The position numbers and the translations under genes are program-made. The notes beneath the pieces are model-generated. The model made no database searches and was not told the DNA's origin. It saw nothing but the letters and a program-made list of their open reading frames with translations. Below are positions 5,901-9,697 of a stretch of 9,697 bases of DNA, piece by piece. Location: positions 1-9,697 of the forward strand of contig CAJXRJ010000240.1 of NCBI GenBank assembly GCA_913058555.1. The letters run 5' to 3'. Each line of letters begins with the position of its first letter. Positions within the stretch are counted from its first letter, which is position 1. This DNA comes from an uncultured bacterium (GTDB taxonomy: Bacteria; Planctomycetota; UBA1135; GCA-002686595).

Positions 5901-6695
5901 TTACTGGCCTGCGCCCTCGAAGTCCGTCGGATTGTTGGAAGCAGGGGGCTCAGGGCCCATGTCTGCGTTCCCGGCACCTTCAGGGGCCCAAGGGGACTCC
6001 ACATCCCCATCTTGCTCGCCGCCACGGGGAGGCTGGATCTCGTTGAGGCCCGCGGGGTCGATGTCCCGGGAGGGCATCCGCGCCATCAGCTCGCGGAAGA
6101 TCTCACCTGCGATCACCTCCTGAGCCTTCGAAGCGATCATCGTGCCCGCGACCGAGGTCGGTGGCTCGAAGTCCCGATCGAGGCGCCCAGCCCAGAGAGC
6201 CGGACCAAACGGATCGGCCGGATCGACCATGCGTGCCTCGATCCCGACGCCCACGCGGCGGCGCACCGCCCAATTGCGGTCGTCCCAGCGCGTAATCGTG
6301 ATCTGCAGGACTGCGTCCTCACCAAGGTCCCCCGGGGCGTAGCTCGCCTCCATGGGACCGCCAGCCATGGCGGGCGCGCCCGCTTCGCCAGCGATGCCAG
6401 CCATCGAGCTAGAGGCTGCCTCCACCGTCGCATCCACCAGGGATGTCGACAACGGGCTGTAGCGCCTGCGGGCGAGACCGACTTGAGCCGCCCGGCGCAG
6501 GGCGCCCACGGGCGCCTTCTCGGCCCCCTTCGTGAGGCGAATCGGCGCCACAGCGATGTCAGAGGGGTTGAGCCGCTCGAGGGGGCCCAGGGTAACCTGG
6601 GTGTCCCGCCCCAAGAGCCTGGGAGTAGTTTGGCAAGCGGCTGCCGCTAGGGTCAGCAGCGCGATCGAGCCGTAGAAGCGAAGCGAAATGGCCAT
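5901..6695 (-). CDS. Putative lipoprotein, 264 residues, unknown function
   Basis: Residues 1-21 form a lipoprotein signal peptide: Arg6, hydrophobic core IALLTLAAAA, lipidated Cys21. Residues 45-92 look like an alpha/beta unit (DIAVAPIRL, then a helix with GALRRAAQVGLARRRYSPL). After an Ala/Gly/Met-rich loop (93-120) a second beta-rich part follows: DAVLQITITRWDDRNW (127-142), VGVGIEARMVD and LWAGRLDRDF. This strand pattern recalls small outer-membrane-associated lipoproteins of the GNA1162/CsgG-like type, but I cannot assign the family with confidence. Residues 180-208 are helical. The last 50 are a Pro/Gly/acidic low-complexity tail. ATG at 6695 is the only start, as an in-frame TAG lies four codons upstream; no well-spaced Shine-Dalgarno is seen. 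The Ig-like protein gene ends 79 bp upstream in the same direction, so the two may share a transcript and act together at the cell envelope. Confidence 0.8.
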   Translation of the reverse strand: MAISLRFYGSIALLTLAAAACQTTPRLLGRDTQVTLGPLERLNPSDIAVAPIRLTKGAEKAPVGALRRAAQVGLARRRYSPLSTSLVDATVEAASSSMAGIAGEAGAPAMAGGPMEASYAPGDLGEDAVLQITITRWDDRNWAVRRRVGVGIEARMVDPADPFGPALWAGRLDRDFEPPTSVAGTMIASKAQEVIAGEIFRELMARMPSRDIDPAGLNEIQPPRGGEQDGDVESPWAPEGAGNADMGPEPPASNNPTDFEGAGQ

Positions 6696-6774
6696 GCCTC
6701 GATGCTACTGGCCAAAAACCCGGATTCCAGCGTGGGGCGAGAACTATCGCGTAAGGCCCTTGCCCCCCCCTAAT

Positions 6775-9662
6775 TCAAGGCTGCTGGAAGGTGATCGGAG
6801 CCGCGTAGCCGAAGAGCGTGTGCCGGACTTCCAGCTCGCTGTAGAGGAAGTGGCCGCGGTCGAAAGGCCCACCGTAGAGCGTGACCTCCGCCGTGAGCGC
6901 ACCGTCTTCGAGCGCGCTGCCGCCATTCGAAGCCAGGTCGGGGACCGAAAGCAGGTAGTTGCCCGCCACGTCCGACGTGTCGAGGCCAAAGATCTCCCAC
7001 TGGCGCCCCTCGGAATCCGAGAGGACCACCTTCACAACGCCGTCCACGCCCGTGCTGTCGAGCAATGTGTCCGACACCGTGAGGTTGAAGGCGGCTCCGC
7101 CGGAGTTGCCGCCGGGACCGGGGCTCAGGATCCTCGGCACGTCGATGGGCGCCAGGATGCCTCCGGCGGCCGAAAGGAGCGGTCGGGCCGCCACCTCATT
7201 GCCGGCCGCGTCTTTCACGGCCGAGCGTAGGTGGAGGTCAGGATTGATCGCTCCCCGGGTTACCAGGGGCCCAGCGGGACCCGCAAGCCCAGCGGCGGCG
7301 CCGAGCAAGGTCCACGTCGTCGGCGTCAGCGCGTAGGAAGCCGCCCGGCCCACGATCAGCGAAGTGTCGATGCCCGTGGCCTCGGCCTCAACCGTCGTCA
7401 TGGGGGCGCCGTCCAAGGTGCCGAGGTTGGTCAGGCCTCCGATATTCAGGACCTGGGGCGTCACCGCGAGGGGCTGATCGTCCATCAGGGCCAGGTTGAG
7501 CCCGGTCCCGATGTCCAGATCGACACCGAGATCCTGGTCACCCGCGGGCACCGCCGGGAGCGGCGCCGCCAAAGCAAACGCCTGAAGATAGAAGGCCGGG
7601 TTGAAGCCCACCTGCGGCAGGGCCTCGTTGGTCCCGAGAAGGGTCGCCCCCCCAAGCGCGTCCGGTCGGATCCGGATCGCACCAAAGTCGCATTGAATCT
7701 GAGTGGCGTCCCCGTTGGGCCCGCACATATCGACATCCGCCAAGCGGACGTCGCGAATCGCACGGGAGTCGGCCACCACGTTCGTCTGGGCGAGGGACGG
7801 CGCTCCCTGGATCGCAGCGAGGACCTGACCCGATGAGCCGGCGTCGGCGACGCCGGACGGCGTGACGAGAATATCGATGGCGTCACGGGGGACTCCATGG
7901 AAGGTCACGAGGTCAAAGCCAGCGGCATCGACGGAGATCAGCGTGTCATCCATCGCTGCGCCGGGCACCGAAGCGCGGCCGTCGCCACCGGAGGTCGCCG
8001 TGCCCACGAATGTGACGGCGCCGCCCGACTCTTGATGGCTGAACACCTGGGCCCCGTTGATGGGTTCGAGCGACAGTGCGTTCAAGACCCGCACTCGCAC
8101 AGTGCCGCCGGTCGGCGCGGCCCCTGGCCCGACGATTCCTCTTTGCTCGAAAGTACCTATCGCACTCACCGTCGAGGCGTTCAGAACCCGGTCGTACACC
8201 GTGATTTCGTAGTCCAAGGGCGCAGCATTTGGATCGAGCTGCCCCACGACGACCGGCGAACACACGAAGACAGCCTCGCCATCCGTACCGTCGACGCGCG
8301 TGAACGCCGTTTGGGGCGGATCCATCACAGAGCCGCCGTTCGTCCCCGCTCCGCCGGCGTCAACGAACGCAAAGGAGATGGGCTCGTCCGCGCGGCCCAC
8401 GGCCACGAAGTCACCGAGGCGGCTGGAGAATGAGTCGATCCCCATCCCATCGCTTCCGAGTCCGAGGAGCGTGGGCGCCGTGGTGTCGAAGAAAGCGCTG
8501 TCGATCTCCGGACTCGACGGATCCCCGTCGAGAATCCGCACTCCGGTGCGCAGCGCGCTGCGGCGGAGCAACACGGAGAAGGAGATCTCGCCGTCGGCGT
8601 ACTGGGCATTACCCGCGCCATCCGTGAGGCCGAGGGCCTCCGACGTGATCGTGAGCAGCGTACTGCCCTCGGTCACATCGATGCTCCGGACGAGCGCTCG
8701 CTGAAGACTATCGTTCGACGGGCTTGTGCCAAACATGTAGACCTCGGCGACGAGCCCCGACAACGCGGGCTGATCGAGGGTCACTTCCAGCAACGGCGCG
8801 CCTGAGCCAAAGACATCCGCCCGCCCAAATCCGTCGAGGGGCATCGAGCCTGCGACTTTCTGGAAGCCCGTCGGCGCGCTGAATTCCAGCGTATGGAACA
8901 TCGACTCCGTGAGCGGAAGCGCGTCTCCGTCCTCCGAGAGGATCGGGGCGGACGCAGGTGAGAGCTGAACGACGACGTCCGCATCCGCACCGTAGGAACG
9001 AACGCGCCCCGCACCGTCGATGGGACGCCAGCGCCAAATCTGCGTCTGATCCCCCACCCCTGGAATGCCCGCCGGTGACAGCGGGGCGGGTGCGGGATCG
9101 AGCGCGGGGTCCAAGCCGTCCACGGTCACGAGGAAGGAATTGTCATCGATCGTCGAACGGTCCATGGGCCGGTCGAACCCGATGACGATCTCGCTCGTAT
9201 CGCTATCCGTCGTCGAGAAATCGTTCGGGTAGCTGAAGATCACCCGGGGCTCGATGGTCGGGTCAGCCGAGACGGAGAAGTCGAGGATCGGCAGATCGAA
9301 GTTCGCGACGAACGGCTGACCGTTCAGGTCGCGGATCTTCTGGTCTGCATTCCAGGCGAGCTGGTATTGACGGCCACCGCTCAGGGTTCCGGTCAACGGG
9401 AAAAGAACCACCACTCGGCCATCACCGACGAGGAAGGGCTGCGTTGGGATAGGAATGCCCCCGAAGACATCGACGAGCACAAACGCGTTGTCGAGGGAAT
9501 CGGGGTCGAGGCTCTCCGAGAACTGCACGAAGATCGGCGTTCGCGGGAGCGCATCGGGCAGCTCCGGGGCTGCGCTCACGAACAGGGGAGCCGCCGGGGT
9601 CATGACCTGCCCCTCCTCCGGCGCCCTGCCGCCCTCCGATCCGAGGCCGCCGGCACCGCCTC
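6775..9662 (-). CDS. Multidomain Ig-like surface protein, 5' end lost at the contig end
   Basis: At least 961 residues are visible. The first internal ATG is at 9603, but the frame stays open upstream to the adapter junction with a Gly-rich segment (GGAGGLGSEGGRAPEEGQV). The true start therefore lies off the contig. That segment looks like the linker that follows a lipidated cysteine, so a lipoprotein signal may be missing. Numbered from the ATG at 9603, residues 11-110 and 115-243 are SbsA/Big_5-type Ig-like domains (PIFVQFSESLDPDSL, GGRQYQLAWNADQKIRDLNG; EIVIGFDRPMDRSTIDDNSF). Further beta-sandwich-like repeats cover 245-485. Residues 497-580 match a carboxypeptidase-regulatory-like fold (VRVLNALSLEPINGAQVFS, DGRASVPG). 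A beta-rich part (600-820) and a final domain (825-942) remain unassigned. No catalytic motif or transmembrane anchor is seen. A structural or adhesive role outside the cytoplasm is inferred. Confidence 0.85.
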
Positions 9663-9697
9663 CTGTCTCTTATACACATCTGACGCTGCCGACGATA
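9663..9697. other. Nextera transposon/sequencing adapter (artefact, not genomic)
   Basis: Position 9663 begins CTGTCTCTTATACACATCT, the 19-bp Tn5 mosaic end. It is followed by TGACGCTGCCGACGA, the rest of the reverse-complemented Nextera read-1 adapter, to 9695. The final TA may be the first index bases. Translated on the minus strand it yields the artefact peptide MCIRDR. It should be trimmed; the genomic sequence ends at 9662. Confidence 0.98.

Noticed and set aside
5829..6650. A 273-codon plus-strand frame opposite the lipoprotein gene
   Set aside because: The minus-strand frame has a signal peptide with lipobox and a plausible protein composition. The plus-strand product looks like random GC-rich translation.
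9422..9679. Minus-strand frame starting MCIRDR
   Set aside because: The start lies inside the Nextera adapter and the frame overlaps the Ig-like gene in another phase.

Overview
The window is a high-GC stretch of a diderm (Gram-negative type) bacterium. All six recognisable genes are on the minus strand. Transcription therefore runs from the right edge to the left: large Ig-like surface protein, 264-residue lipoprotein, rpsO, pnp, small secreted protein, secretin. The two lipobox signal peptides and the secretin imply an outer membrane. The long Ig-like protein and the arginine/glycine-rich PNPase tail would fit Planctomycetota, Myxococcota or a related environmental lineage. No marker in the window settles the phylum, and this guess is weak.

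Right third (5901-9697): a 5'-truncated multidomain Ig-like protein (6775-9662) is followed after 79 bp by a lipoprotein gene (5901-6695). The last 35 bases (9663-9697) are Nextera transposon/sequencing adapter and not genome. The right edge is therefore a raw contig end, and any ORF beginning in the adapter (the MCIRDR signature) is an artefact.

Centre (2157-5900): this is the core rpsO-pnp pair (ribosomal protein S15 and polynucleotide phosphorylase). rpsO matches the family length exactly. pnp has both RNase PH domains, KH, S1 and an unusual tail of about 80 residues rich in Arg, Gly and Asp. The 580-bp gap between them is unusually long and structured. It holds five tandem copies of a 15-bp self-complementary unit, a 38-nt long-stem hairpin followed by T residues, and a 9-bp hairpin with a TTCG loop. 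A second TTCG-capped hairpin lies upstream of rpsO. In Escherichia coli the equivalent gap carries a terminator and an RNase III-processed stem through which PNPase controls itself, so similar control is a reasonable inference here. A strong intrinsic-type terminator (2157-2191) ends pnp.

Left third (1-2156): a 148-residue exported protein of unknown function (1431-1877) is preceded by a perfect 9-bp inverted repeat. A lipoprotein of the secretin superfamily follows (1-1288) and runs off the left edge.

I see no tRNA, rRNA, CRISPR array, insertion sequence or defence system. No clearly new multi-gene system is present. The observations most worth checking are the structured rpsO-pnp gap with its 15-bp array, the RGG-like PNPase tail, and the adapter at the contig end.
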